Shown here piece by piece: positions 18,778-28,113 of a DNA stretch of 64,000 nt; positions within the stretch are counted from its first letter, which is position 1; each line of letters starts with the position of its first letter. The position numbers were made by a program, and so were the translations under genes. The DNA lies in NCBI GenBank assembly GCA_002441005.1, contig DJWO01000004.1:1-64000 (forward strand), written 5' to 3'. This DNA is from Candidatus Aminicenantes bacterium UBA6228 (GTDB lineage Bacteria; Acidobacteriota; Aminicenantia; Aminicenantales; Saccharicenantaceae). The notes under the pieces are model-generated. The model was given only the letters and a program-made list of their open reading frames with translations, made no database searches and had not been told where the DNA came from.

Positions 18778-20613
18778 TCATTCGACAGTGACGCTTTTGG
18801 CCAGGTTGCGGGGCTGGTCGACGTCGGTTCCTTTTAAGTCAGCCACATAGTAGGCAAAAAGCTGAAGCGGTACCGTATTAACGAAAGGCTGGAAATATTC
18901 GTCCACATCTTCGACCTCGATGGCATGATCAAGCAGGGCGCGCGTCTCAGTGTCTCCCCGGCTGATAAGACCAACGATAATCCCGCCACGTGATTTGGCT
19001 TCCATTAGGTTGGAGATGATTTTTTTGAGCTGGCTGCCGCGGGTGGCCAGAGCCATGACCGGCACCTGCTCATCGATCAGGGCAATCGGTCCGTGCTTCA
19101 TCTCGCCGGCCGGATAGCCTTCGGCATGAATATAAGAAATTTCCTTGAGCTTCAGCGCTCCCTCCAGAGCCACCGGATAATTTATGCCGCGCCCCATGTA
19201 GATAAAATCGTGAGCGTGGATAAAGCGGGCGGCGAGCTGTTTGACGGTTTCCTCTTCTTCAGCGAGCTGGCGCTCGAGGACCGCCGGTAGCCGGTAAATC
19301 TGCTCGATGAAGTGAGAGAGCTCGGTCGGCGTGAGCCTGGGGATGCGGCTCCCACAGCTGGCCAGGTAAAGAGCGAGAAGAAGCAGCACTTCCACCTGGG
19401 CAATAAAAGCTTTGGTCGAAGCGACGCCGATTTCCAGGCCGGCGCGGGTGTAGATAACCTGGTCGGCGGCGCGGGCAATGGAGGAATCCATGACGTTACA
19501 GATGGCCAGCGTTCTGATGCCGCGGGAGCGGACCTCTTTGAGGGCGGACAGCGTATCGGCCGTCTCCCCTGACTGCGAGATAAAAATAGCCAGATCGCCC
19601 GGGAGAAGGACAGATTGGCGATAACGGAATTCGCTGGCATACTCGACCTGAGCCGGCAGGCCCGCAATTTCCTCGAAGTAATGGCGCCCGATCAGCCCGG
19701 CATGATAGGAGGTGCCACAGGCGATGATGAGGAGACGGCGAATCTCATCGGCGTCGAGATCAAGCTCCTCAAAAACGATGCCCGGCGGTTCCCTTTTGAT
19801 GCGGCCGAGAAAAGTGTCGGTAAAAATTTTTGGCGTTTCGAAAATCTCTTTGTGCATGAAGTGCTTGTGGCCAGCTTTTTCGGCTGACTGAATACTCAGC
19901 GTGACAGTTTGGGCAGGTGTCGAAATCGGCTGGCCGGTGCGAAGGTCAAAAAGCTCGACATGGTCGCTGAAAATGCGGGCGATCTCAAACTCTTTGAGAG
20001 TGATAATCTGACGCGTAAAGGGCAGAAGGGCCGGGATGTCGGAGGCAACGAAGTTTTCGCCGTTACCGAGGCCAATGATGAGAGGTGAAAAATTTTTGGC
20101 GGCGACAAAATAGTCAGGATGAGCCCGGCTGATAACGGTGATAGCATAAGTGCCTTCGAGGCGGGAGAGCGCCCGGCGGACGGCCTCGAAAAGGTCGGGG
20201 GTCGACCGAAGCTCAACGTCAATCAGGTGGGCAATAACTTCGGTGTCCGTTTCGGAAGAAAAGGTGCGGCCCTGAGCCACGAGGCGGGCTTTCAGCTCGG
20301 CGTAATTTTCGATGATCCCGTTATGAACGACGGCCAGGCCATTGACTAGATGGGGGTGAGCGTTGTTTTCGGTCGGGCGGCCGTGAGTTGCCCAGCGGGT
20401 ATGGCCGATGCCGAAAGTGCCGTGAGGGTTGGCGGTGGAGACAAGCTGAGCAAGGGCAGAAATCTTGCCGGCGGCGCGGATGACTTTAAGATCAGAACCG
20501 TCATGGATGGCCAGGCCGGCCGAATCATAGCCTCGGTATTCCAGGCGTCGCAAGCCCTCGAGCAAAATGGGTGCAGCTTGATTGCTGCCGATGTAACCAA
20601 CTATGCCACACAT
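18778..20613 (-). CDS. glmS: Glutamine-fructose-6-phosphate aminotransferase (isomerizing)
   Basis: GlmS makes glucosamine-6-phosphate from fructose-6-phosphate and glutamine, the entry to UDP-GlcNAc for peptidoglycan and lipopolysaccharide. The start is set at MCGIVGYIG because the Cys after Met is the glutaminase nucleophile; AAGGGAAGGA lies just before this ATG, although the frame is open further upstream. The protein is 611 residues, close to the E. coli length of 609. Visible motifs are HTRWATHG and NGIIENY in the glutaminase half, two SIS domains (CGTSYHAG; SQSGETADT), and the conserved C-terminus LAKSVTVE. The next base after the stop begins a family B repeat. Degenerate and intact family A repeats occupy the leader, so its regulation may depend on those elements. 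Confidence 0.97.
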   Translation of the reverse strand: MCGIVGYIGSNQAAPILLEGLRRLEYRGYDSAGLAIHDGSDLKVIRAAGKISALAQLVSTANPHGTFGIGHTRWATHGRPTENNAHPHLVNGLAVVHNGIIENYAELKARLVAQGRTFSSETDTEVIAHLIDVELRSTPDLFEAVRRALSRLEGTYAITVISRAHPDYFVAAKNFSPLIIGLGNGENFVASDIPALLPFTRQIITLKEFEIARIFSDHVELFDLRTGQPISTPAQTVTLSIQSAEKAGHKHFMHKEIFETPKIFTDTFLGRIKREPPGIVFEELDLDADEIRRLLIIACGTSYHAGLIGRHYFEEIAGLPAQVEYASEFRYRQSVLLPGDLAIFISQSGETADTLSALKEVRSRGIRTLAICNVMDSSIARAADQVIYTRAGLEIGVASTKAFIAQVEVLLLLALYLASCGSRIPRLTPTELSHFIEQIYRLPAVLERQLAEEEETVKQLAARFIHAHDFIYMGRGINYPVALEGALKLKEISYIHAEGYPAGEMKHGPIALIDEQVPVMALATRGSQLKKIISNLMEAKSRGGIIVGLISRGDTETRALLDHAIEVEDVDEYFQPFVNTVPLQLFAYYVADLKGTDVDQPRNLAKSVTVE

Positions 20614-20662
20614 TGCTTCCTTCCCTTTTCGATGGATGAACAGATGCGGTGATTTTAGCACG

Positions 20663-20882
20663 AAAAAAATGGTGACACAAACCCAAACTATACTTTAAAA
20701 TGGGGACACAATCTATATTTCCTATTTTTCTTCTTCTTCGACTTCAAGCGGCATTTTAGCTGCAGCCGCTGGAGCCTCATAAAATGGGGACAGGGTATCA
20801 CGTCCCCTTTTTGTAAGTTATTGGCTTTCAACCACTTAGAAATTGAGGGCGGCAAAAAAGAGGGACAGAGTATCACGTCCCC
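20663..20882. repeat. Family A copies and a family B inverted pair between glmS and the M3 peptidase gene
   Basis: A diverged A copy (20663-20700) and an intact A copy (20696-20729) lie upstream of glmS. A family B pair follows at 20781-20812 and 20853-20882, a 102-base unit with the internal text TTTGTAAGTTATTGG and CACTTAGAAATTGAGGGC. The inverted B arm contains the TGA stop codon of the M3 peptidase gene, read on the minus strand. Confidence 0.82.
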
Positions 20883-23041
20883 AAACCACGCCGCTGGAGC
20901 ACTGCCTCAACCTTGGGCTGGCGGCCGCGGAACTTCACATAGAGCTCCATCGGGTCGGCGCTGCCCCCACGCGAGAGAATATTGTCGCGGAAAGACCGGG
21001 CCGTAGCCGCATCGAACAGCCCCTTTTCTTTGAACGCCTCAAAAGCATCAGCATCCAGCACTTCAGCCCACATGTAGCTGTAATACCCGGCTGAATATTC
21101 GCCAGCGAAAATATGGCTGAAATACGGGCTCCGGTAGCGAACAACAATCTCCGGGATCAAGCCGATTCTGGCCAGCGCTTTAGCCTCAAAGTCCATGACT
21201 TCGCCTGCCTTAACCGGCTGGGTGACGACATGCCAATCCATATCGAGGTAAGAGGCTGACATGTATTCGACAGTGGCAAATCCCTGATTGAAATATCTGG
21301 CATTCCTGATCTTGGCGATAAGTTCGTCGGGCATCGGCTGGCCGGTCTGGTAGTGGCGGGCAAAGAGCTTTAAAAACTCAGGTTCGGTCACCCAGTTTTC
21401 CATAATCTGGGAGGGCAGCTCAACAAAGTCGCGGGCCACATTGGTGCCGGTCAGACGGAGGTAGGTACAGTCGGCCAGCAGCCCGTGGAGGGCGTGTCCG
21501 AATTCATGGAAAAGCGAGGTGACCTCTTCGAGTGTTAGAAGCGATGGCTGGTCGGGCGTCGGTTTGGTAAAGTTTCCGCAGTTGATGATGAGCGGGGTTA
21601 CTTTTTTGCCGTCGATTTTATATTCGTCACGAATCGCACTCATCCAGGCCCCAGCGCCCTTTGAAGCCCGCGGGAAATAGTCAGTGTAAAGGATGCCGAC
21701 ATGCGTTCCATCAGCTTCTTTGACTTCGAAAACTTTGACGTCGGGATGATAGATCGGGATGTCGTGGCGTTCGACAAACTGCAGACCGTAAAGTTCATTG
21801 GCCAGGAGAAAAGCTCCATTGATGACATTTTCCAGCTTGAAATAAGGACGAAGCATTTCTTCATCGAGGTCATATTTTTGCTTGCGGAGTTTCTCGATAT
21901 AATACCACCAGTCCCAGGGCTCGAGTTTAAAGCCGTGGCCCTCGGAGGCGATGAGTTGCTGCAGAGAGGTGGCTTCCTCGCGCGCTCTTTTGAGAGCCGG
22001 TTTCCAGATCTGGTCGAGGAAATTATAGACATTGCCGGGCGTCTTGGCCATGCAATCATCAAGGACATAATCTGCCCAGGTCTTGTAGCCGAGAAGGTTG
22101 GCTTTTTCGAGGCGCAGGGCGATGGTTTGGCCGATGTTGGCTTTGTTGTCGTAGGCATTGTCGTTGTTGCCGCGATTGATGTAGGCCTTGAAGATTTTTT
22201 CGCGGAGGTCGCGGCGCGGCGAATACTGCAGGAAGGGAATCATGCTCGGTTTGTGAAGGGTAAAAACCCACTTGCCGGCCAGGCCACGCTCGGTGGCAGC
22301 TTCGGCGGCGGCGGCAATAACATTGGCGGGCAGACCTTCGAGGTCAGATTGATTATCAATGACGAGCTGGTAGGCGTTGGTGTCCTTGAGAACGTTATCG
22401 GCAAACTTAAGCTCGAGGACGGCCAGTTCCTGATTGATTTCTTTGAGACGGGCTTTTTGCGTGTCGTTGAGGTTGGCGCCGGCCCGGACAAAATCCTTGT
22501 AGAATCTTTCGAGGAGCTGGCGCTGCTCGGGATTGAGAGTGAGGCTGCCGCTGTCGCGCTGATCATAGACCGCCTTGATGCGGGCGAAGAGCTGCGGGTT
22601 GAGATATATTTCATCGTCATGCTGGGAGAGGATCGGAGCTAGGTCGGTGGCGATGGCCTGAAGTTCATCGTTGGTATTGGCCGAGAGCAGATTTTCCAGG
22701 AGGCGGCGGGTGCGATCAAGGAAGAGACCGCTGCGGTCAAGGGCTTCGATGGTGTTGGCAAAGGTGGGTGGATCGGGGTTTTCGGCAATGGCTTTAATTT
22801 CTTCGTTATGGCGCTTGATACCTTCGAGGATGGCCGGTTTGAAATGCTCGTTTTTGATCCGGTCGAAGGGCGGAGTCTCAAAAGGCGAAGTCCAGGCAGC
22901 AAAGAGCGGGTTGTCTGAGGCAGAGGAAGACGAAGCTGGCCTGGCTTGCTCGCCTGATTTTTCGCCCGGCTTCTGGCTCTGGCAGGCGGCCAGCATGGTG
23001 ATGACTAAAAAGACGGCAGAAATCGCATTAAAAAGTTTCAT
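20873..23041 (-). CDS. M3-family oligopeptidase lipoprotein (Dcp-like)
   Basis: This 722-residue zinc peptidase resembles peptidyl-dipeptidase Dcp. The start is MKLFNAISAVF, which gives a lipoprotein signal peptide with lipobox LAAC and Cys20. An upstream in-frame extension merely translates a family A repeat (ENRKYRLCP) and is rejected. The zinc motif HEFGH is at 512-516, followed by RLTGTNVARDFVELPSQIMENW, which carries the third zinc ligand and matches Dcp. It probably degrades oligopeptides to dipeptides at the periplasmic face of a membrane. The final residues Gly-Thr-stop (GGG ACG TGA) are encoded inside a family B repeat, so the natural C-terminus has been replaced. Family members usually end near GR.P...LL.RRGL, so little seems lost. 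Confidence 0.93.
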   Translation of the reverse strand: MKLFNAISAVFLVITMLAACQSQKPGEKSGEQARPASSSSASDNPLFAAWTSPFETPPFDRIKNEHFKPAILEGIKRHNEEIKAIAENPDPPTFANTIEALDRSGLFLDRTRRLLENLLSANTNDELQAIATDLAPILSQHDDEIYLNPQLFARIKAVYDQRDSGSLTLNPEQRQLLERFYKDFVRAGANLNDTQKARLKEINQELAVLELKFADNVLKDTNAYQLVIDNQSDLEGLPANVIAAAAEAATERGLAGKWVFTLHKPSMIPFLQYSPRRDLREKIFKAYINRGNNDNAYDNKANIGQTIALRLEKANLLGYKTWADYVLDDCMAKTPGNVYNFLDQIWKPALKRAREEATSLQQLIASEGHGFKLEPWDWWYYIEKLRKQKYDLDEEMLRPYFKLENVINGAFLLANELYGLQFVERHDIPIYHPDVKVFEVKEADGTHVGILYTDYFPRASKGAGAWMSAIRDEYKIDGKKVTPLIINCGNFTKPTPDQPSLLTLEEVTSLFHEFGHALHGLLADCTYLRLTGTNVARDFVELPSQIMENWVTEPEFLKLFARHYQTGQPMPDELIAKIRNARYFNQGFATVEYMSASYLDMDWHVVTQPVKAGEVMDFEAKALARIGLIPEIVVRYRSPYFSHIFAGEYSAGYYSYMWAEVLDADAFEAFKEKGLFDAATARSFRDNILSRGGSADPMELYVKFRGRQPKVEAVLQRRGLGT

Positions 23042-23052
23042 TGGTGACTCCT

Positions 23053-23340
23053 TAAAAAACTGGGGACACAATCTATATTTCCTATTTTCTTTCGTGGCCT
23101 CATTCCTTATCGGCTTATTCAAATCATATTATATTTTTTGGAAAAGAAAAAGGGGACAGAGTATTTAAAAAAATGGGGTCGGGCCAGCCGATCGTATTTG
23201 TTATCAACAAGTTACGGAACGACCGGAGAAGAGCTAAGGCACAAATTGGGAAATATAGTTTGTGCCCCTGGTTATGCTGGCACCCAGGGACGGAGTATTA
23301 GGTCACCTTAAAAAAAGGGACAGAGTATCACGTCCCCTTT
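23053..23340. repeat. Composite repeat cluster: A, partial B, C, inverted A, inverted B
   Basis: In order: family A (23053-23090), a partial B (23147-23168), family C (23168-23214), a diverged inverted A (23246-23271) and an inverted B (23311-23340). The A pair defines a unit of about 219 bases with C inside, as at 16454-16780. The first A copy starts 12 bases upstream of the M3 peptidase ATG. The last B copy holds the fucosidase stop codon. Confidence 0.78.
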
Positions 23341-25070
23341 TTAATAAAGAGCTCGAGGACGGGAATTTCAACGGGTGGCTTGGCGACGGGAAGCGATAGC
23401 CACAGGTCGGAGGCTTCCTCCCCTTTCCCTGGCTGGAGGCCAATTTCCGAGGCGTCGTGGAGAAATTGCACATACTCCACTTTGCCGGCCAGCCCCTTGA
23501 GCCACAGACCGTTTAGCGGATATGAGAGCAGATGGACATAAAGCCTCCTGGTCTCGGGGTTCCAGGTCAGCAGCGTATTGGGCGGCGCAACGAATTCAGG
23601 CGGTGCCTCAGTGCAACCGTAAATTGACCGGCTGTTGACCGCCATCCAGTCGCCCATCGCTTTGAGCCGTTCCCGGGCACGCTGGTCAAAGGTCCCGCGG
23701 CCGGTTGGCCCGACATTAAGCAGTAAATTCCCGCCCTTGCTCACGGAGTTAATCAGCAGTTCAATGAGCTGAGACGGGCTCTTCCAGGTATATTCATCGC
23801 GGTAATAACCCCAGGAGCCGGAGAAAGTCTGGCAGGTTTCCCAGGGGATTTTTTTGCCTTTGTATTCAGGCCACTTCGTCACGACGACCTGCTCGGGTGT
23901 GGTAAAATCCCAGCCGCCCTCCACGTCCTGAAGGTCGAGGCGGTCATCAACGATGATGTTGGGCTGGAGGGAGCGCGCCAGTTTCAGAAGCCCGACCGAA
24001 TCCCAGTCGTCACGCCCTTTGCCGTGCTTTCCCGGGAATGAAAAATCGAACCACATGATGCTGATTTCACCGTAATTGGTCAGAAGCTCGCGCACCTGAT
24101 CTTTCATATACTGGCGATAGCGGTTCATGTCTTTGCCGGCGTTGAGACGGTCATAGTCGGCCTCGTTCGCGGGGCGGAGAGGATGAACTCTGTCTATGGT
24201 GTAATCGGGATGATGCCAGTCGAGGAGCGAATAATAAAAACCGACCTTGAGCCCTTCCGCCCGGAAAGCCTCCACAAATTCTTTCAGGAGGTCGCGGCCA
24301 AAGGGCGTGCTGGTCACTTTGTAATCAGTGTATTTCGAGTCCCAGAGGCAGAAGCCCTCGTGATGTTTGGAAGTGATGACCGCATATTTCATGCCGGCTG
24401 CTTTCGCCATCCGAGCCCACTCGCGGGGATTGAAGAGGTCGGGGTTGAAGTGGTCAAAATATTTCTGGTATTGCTCGTTGGTCAGACGCTCGTGATTTTT
24501 TACCCATTCGTGGCGGGCGGGGAGGGCGTAAAGACCAAAGTGGATGAACAGGCCGAAGCGGGCGTCGGCCCACCATTTGAGGCGTGCGGTTTTCTCGGCG
24601 TCCGTTTCACGAGGAAGAATCGACTCCGAGGATGACTGCAACGGCTGCACTGACTGCGGCTTCCGGCTTTGGGCCTGTACGGGCTGCAACGATGAGCAGG
24701 GCTCAGACTGATTCGATGGCTCAGACTCTAGCTGTTGCAGAGTATGTTGTTGCAGCGAAGGAGACTGAGGCTGACTCTGCCACTGCCAGGGCGGCAGCTC
24801 TGGTGATTTTGGCTGTGGAGGCGGCTGCTGCGATGGTAGAGATTGCTGGTCAGCCTGGGGTGACGGTGGCCATGGCTGGTCCTGTCGCGGTCGCGTTTGC
24901 TCAGCCAGGGCTGAAGCCGACGGGTCCGATGGCTGGGCCGGAAGCCCATGGCTCGGCCTGAACACGCCCGCCACACTTACCACTAAAATCAGGCTGACCA
25001 GACCGACCAGCGCTATCAAGAACTTCTGCTGGCCGTCGCTCTGATTTTTATTTTTCAATGTCTTTGCCAT
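23328..25070 (-). CDS. Exported GH29 alpha-L-fucosidase
   Basis: This 580-residue retaining alpha-L-fucosidase has a membrane anchor or signal segment (about 17-36), a Gln/Pro/Ser-rich linker to about 150, and a GH29 (beta/alpha)8 domain. Family motifs are RFGLFIHFGLYALPARHEW (171-189), KHHEGFCLWDS (235-245), FYYSLLDWHHPDY, and IMWFDFSFPGK with the probable nucleophile Asp342. The C-terminal region is a short beta domain. It should release fucose from host or algal glycans. A sugar-isomerase-like protein is encoded at 47.7 kb, but no fucose pathway is seen here. The last residues Lys-Lys-Gly-Thr and the stop TGA are encoded by an inverted family B repeat. AGGAGG sits upstream of the ATG. Confidence 0.92.
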   Translation of the reverse strand: MAKTLKNKNQSDGQQKFLIALVGLVSLILVVSVAGVFRPSHGLPAQPSDPSASALAEQTRPRQDQPWPPSPQADQQSLPSQQPPPQPKSPELPPWQWQSQPQSPSLQQHTLQQLESEPSNQSEPCSSLQPVQAQSRKPQSVQPLQSSSESILPRETDAEKTARLKWWADARFGLFIHFGLYALPARHEWVKNHERLTNEQYQKYFDHFNPDLFNPREWARMAKAAGMKYAVITSKHHEGFCLWDSKYTDYKVTSTPFGRDLLKEFVEAFRAEGLKVGFYYSLLDWHHPDYTIDRVHPLRPANEADYDRLNAGKDMNRYRQYMKDQVRELLTNYGEISIMWFDFSFPGKHGKGRDDWDSVGLLKLARSLQPNIIVDDRLDLQDVEGGWDFTTPEQVVVTKWPEYKGKKIPWETCQTFSGSWGYYRDEYTWKSPSQLIELLINSVSKGGNLLLNVGPTGRGTFDQRARERLKAMGDWMAVNSRSIYGCTEAPPEFVAPPNTLLTWNPETRRLYVHLLSYPLNGLWLKGLAGKVEYVQFLHDASEIGLQPGKGEEASDLWLSLPVAKPPVEIPVLELFIKKGT

Positions 25071-25125
25071 TTCCGCCTCCTTGCCTCCCAGAAGATTGAC
25101 TCAAACTTAAAATGATATCACCGCC

Positions 25126-26328
25126 CTAATTTATTAGCCCAATTTTATTAGCAGCTTTATCAGCCAGGAATTTTTCCAGCCTGGTCAAAAAACGTTTAGA
25201 AAGTTTCTTCCTCTCAATTTTTCTCTGAAGTTCAATTATTCGGCTTCTAGGCCCAGCCTCTTTTATCTCCTGCATGGCTGCTCCATAGCAGATCCAGTCT
25301 CCATAATCCTTCCTGATGGCCGGATCTTCCCAGACAAATTTGAGGAAGGAAAGAGCTTCTTCATTTCCAAGCCACAGCTCTTCATACCAGTCAAAATATT
25401 CCTCGGCGTAATCTAAGCACATAACATTAATCCAATGCCAGATGGGTAGGAGCTCTGGCTCCTGGCCGAGGACAAGCGGGATCAGATATGGATTAAGAAA
25501 AATCGTCGAGCGAATTCTGGCCGCTGCTTCTTTATATTGGCCGGTCAAAAAAAGGGCCAGAGACCAGTTAAGAGAAAAATCGGGCAGCGGCAGGTCCTGG
25601 CCATAATGTTCTTGATACCATTCAAACTCACGGATGGCCCCTTCAATATCATTTTTTAAAAGGTAGGCTGGCGCAATAAGATAACGAATGCCCTGGTTGT
25701 CGTTAGGGTTCCTGAGAAGAAGCTCCTTAAATTCCTTTATCGCTTCATCATAGCGACCAAGCATTTGATAGAGAAGACCAAGTCCGTGGCGAGCTCTCAT
25801 GTAAGGTCGGGTATAAAGATCCATCCACCAGTCAAAGGCTTTTGGATCCTCGGTCCCCAATCTCTGCCGAGCTTTTTCATAAGCAGTTTTGTAGAGCTGC
25901 TCGGCCTCTTTAATCCGGCCTCTGGACAGAGCCAGCCCGGCCAGACCATTATAGGCATCGGGCAGATCAGGGTCTAATTTAAGAGCTCTTTTAAAGCATC
26001 TGGCCGCGGCGTTTGGGTCGCTGTCGAGGAGTTCCCAGCCATCATAAACGATTTCTTGAGCATCACGATAAGAGTAATCAGGATAAACATTGTCTTTAAA
26101 GTCTTTAATGTCTTTAAAGCGAGAGGAACTCTTTTCCTGAGCCAGTCGATCCACATGATTTTCTTTTTCGGTGGCCTGCTTGGAATTGGCGCTGGACTTT
26201 GCCCTGGCTCCAGCCTTACCCACATTTTTAGCCTTGCCCTCATCCTTTGCCAGGCAGCAGTCCTTGTATTTTTTACCGCTGCCGCACGGACAGGGATCAT
26301 TTTGTTCTATTTTGGTTTTTTTTGCCAT
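25126..26328 (-). CDS. SEC-C zinc-motif protein with TPR repeats
   Basis: This 400-residue soluble protein starts at MAKKTKIEQND, where GGAGGAAGG sits 6 bases upstream; a longer frame begins 17 codons earlier but lacks such a site. The N-terminus carries the SEC-C zinc motif CPCGSGKKYKDCC, the same module found at the end of SecA. A charged linker follows, then tetratricopeptide-like repeats (ALKLDPDLPDAYNGLAGLALSRGRIKEAEQLY; GLGLLYQMLGRYDEAIKEFKELLLRNPND) through about residue 250. The C-terminal third is helical without a recognised fold. Such proteins are thought to bind other proteins or ribosomes; no specific role can be assigned. It has no signal peptide. Confidence 0.82.
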   Translation of the reverse strand: MAKKTKIEQNDPCPCGSGKKYKDCCLAKDEGKAKNVGKAGARAKSSANSKQATEKENHVDRLAQEKSSSRFKDIKDFKDNVYPDYSYRDAQEIVYDGWELLDSDPNAAARCFKRALKLDPDLPDAYNGLAGLALSRGRIKEAEQLYKTAYEKARQRLGTEDPKAFDWWMDLYTRPYMRARHGLGLLYQMLGRYDEAIKEFKELLLRNPNDNQGIRYLIAPAYLLKNDIEGAIREFEWYQEHYGQDLPLPDFSLNWSLALFLTGQYKEAAARIRSTIFLNPYLIPLVLGQEPELLPIWHWINVMCLDYAEEYFDWYEELWLGNEEALSFLKFVWEDPAIRKDYGDWICYGAAMQEIKEAGPRSRIIELQRKIERKKLSKRFLTRLEKFLADKAANKIGLIN

Positions 26329-26568
26329 GAGACCTTCCTCCATTCTTTCCGGATTATTTTTTCTTCGCCGATCATTCATTTATTCATAAATCATAATATC
26401 AACTAAAGCTGACTCTTTCCACGCCAATCTTACGCCAATCTTAAATATAGAAGACTATGGGAATATGGGATTTAATCCGGGGTGGATGAAGAATGATGTC
26501 CGAGCGGCACATCTTATCTATTTGTCAACATATTAACTTAACGTCCAAACGATTCGGGCTATTGGAAC

Positions 26569-26650
26569 GAGACACCCGGTGACGTAACACCCGGTGGCGG
26601 AGTACTCCGTCACCTTGAGGTCCGGGGACAGAGTATCACGTCACCGTTAA
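26569..26650. repeat. Degenerate family B copy near the 3' end of the outer-membrane barrel gene
   Basis: GGGGACAGAGTATCACGTCACC (26628-26645) is an inverted B core. Before it lie the related fragments CACCCGGTGACG and GGAGTACTCCGTCACC. The gene stop at 26657 is 12 bases away, so here the repeat abuts but does not supply the stop. Confidence 0.6.
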
Positions 26651-26656
26651 ACACCG

Positions 26657-27631
26657 TTAAAAGAGCCTTAATTTTACTCCGACTCTAAAGGAAAAACCGC
26701 TCAGGTCGAGGCGCGCCTCCCTGTCTATGGTGCCAGGAGAAGGCAATCCAGTAGCGTCAAAGTGAACTGGTGTATCGATCGCCAGATCATAATAGCTGTT
26801 AGCTGAGCCAAAATAATAGAGGTAGCCACTGGCATAAATGGCTGAAACGTCGCCGATATGGTCAGGAGAATTACTCTGGGTGTAAACCATCTTCCCCTTC
26901 ATGGAAGAATTCCGGGCCAGGCGTCCCCCGAAATCAGCCACGATGGATAGGTTCTTCCCCACACCATGTTCAAGCGACACGCCGCCCTGCCAGCCGGCGA
27001 AGACATCCCGGTCCGCCACCCAATCTTTGCTGTTGTATAAAACGGTTTCATCTGGATAATCGCTTTCGAAGAGCTGTGCCTCGCTCATTTTGGTGGAAAA
27101 CAGGATCAGGCCAGTGTAGGCACTGACATCTATGGTTGAGCTTGAATAGATCGAATAATACAGGGATACTTTGAGTGGCATCCAGGCTTTTATTTCTGGC
27201 TTTACGGTTATTTCGCGTTGGATCAGCTGGTTTTCGGGGTCAGAGGCCCGAAAGGTGCTTTCTTTGTGATAACGGATGGGAATAGAAGTGGCCACTCCCA
27301 GCTTGAATTTCCGTGATAAATCCCACAGAACCTCAAACTGAAAGTCGCTCTTATCGCTGTTAAGCGCTCTGATTTGTCCAGTAGCGAGCTGGCCATAATA
27401 GTCTACCAGGTATTTATTCATTGAGTTCAGGTGATCATTCATATCACCAATTGTCGATTGGGTGAACCCTCCGGTTAGCTTTAGATGCAGGCCAGGTTTA
27501 AACGACGAGGAGTCCTCGGACTCGCCGGCATAAGCAGGAGCAAAAATCAACATGAAAAGAGCCAAAGCCAAAACAAGGGGAAAACAAATGGAAGAAAAAA
27601 TGATTGATATTTTCTTACGCTCGTTTTTCAT
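26657..27631 (-). CDS. Predicted outer-membrane beta-barrel protein of unknown function
   Basis: I do not recognise a named family. The 324-residue protein has a clear signal peptide (about 1-34, ending PAYAGES) and then alternating polar/hydrophobic strands (LHLKLTGGF, FQFEVLWDL, KLGVATSIPIRY, LKVSLYYSIY, FSFRVGVKLRLF). It ends in Phe, as outer-membrane barrels do, which suggests BAM-dependent insertion. It could be a small porin-like or assembly-related barrel, perhaps with 10-12 strands. The neighbouring genes are peptidases and a SEC-C protein and give no functional hint. A very AT-rich leader with repeated TTAATTA words lies upstream. Confidence 0.7.
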   Translation of the reverse strand: MKNERKKISIIFSSICFPLVLALALFMLIFAPAYAGESEDSSSFKPGLHLKLTGGFTQSTIGDMNDHLNSMNKYLVDYYGQLATGQIRALNSDKSDFQFEVLWDLSRKFKLGVATSIPIRYHKESTFRASDPENQLIQREITVKPEIKAWMPLKVSLYYSIYSSSTIDVSAYTGLILFSTKMSEAQLFESDYPDETVLYNSKDWVADRDVFAGWQGGVSLEHGVGKNLSIVADFGGRLARNSSMKGKMVYTQSNSPDHIGDVSAIYASGYLYYFGSANSYYDLAIDTPVHFDATGLPSPGTIDREARLDLSGFSFRVGVKLRLF

Positions 27632-27690
27632 TTTTACCCTCTCACTGTCCTAACTAAAGCCCTCGCCAAAATCTTCCACTTTAATAATGC

Positions 27691-27776
27691 ACTTAAGTAA
27701 GCTTAATTAGTCTTAATTAATCAATTAATTCAAGAGTAAATTTAGATTAAATTAAGCTAATTAAGGCTAATTAAAG
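27691..27776. promoter_or_regulatory. AT-rich leader with repeated TTAATTA/CTAATTA words
   Basis: Within 86 bases the words CTTAATTAG, CTTAATTAA, CAATTAATT, GCTAATTAAG and GCTAATTAAAG recur, several being near-palindromes. It lies 60-145 bases upstream of the barrel gene start (27631). It could hold a promoter with UP-like elements or binding sites for a homeodomain-like or AT-hook regulator. No function is shown. Confidence 0.35.
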
Positions 27777-27870
27777 CGGCTCTTGCCGATTTATTCCCCT
27801 TAACATTTTTATTATCATGCTAAGAGATGGCTTTCGTCAACCCCCCAACCAGGGTGCGGCAGTTCCCGGG

Positions 27871-28113
27871 AAAAATGGGGTCGGGCCAGCCGATTTTCTT
27901 TGTTATCAATTAGTTACTAGCCGCCAACCAAGCTGCACACTTAAACTAGTAGAAGCAATTTGCAGACAAAACCATCAAAATCGAACTGGAACTCAATTAA
28001 AATGGGGAATGAAAATGGGGACAGGGTATCACGTCCCTTTTTTGTATCTTGTTTAGTATCAATGAGTTAAAAAATGGCGGAGTGCAAAAAGAGGGACAGA
28101 GTATCACGTCCCC
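27871..28113. repeat. Family C copy followed by a family B inverted pair
   Basis: Family C lies at 27871-27918 (GGGGTCGGGCCAGCCGAT, then TTTCTTTGTTATCAATTAGTTA). Family B is at 28012-28044 and inverted at 28084-28113, a 102-base unit, the same length as the pair at 20781-20882. The inverted arm contains the stop codon of the S9 peptidase gene. Confidence 0.82.

Noticed and set aside
21701..22642. 313-codon plus-strand frame opposite the M3 peptidase
   Set aside because: Shadow of a gene with an intact HEFGH motif on the other strand; no family resemblance or ribosome site.
23042..23122. 27-codon N-terminal extension of the M3 peptidase
   Set aside because: It translates a family A repeat and would place residues before a normal lipoprotein signal peptide.
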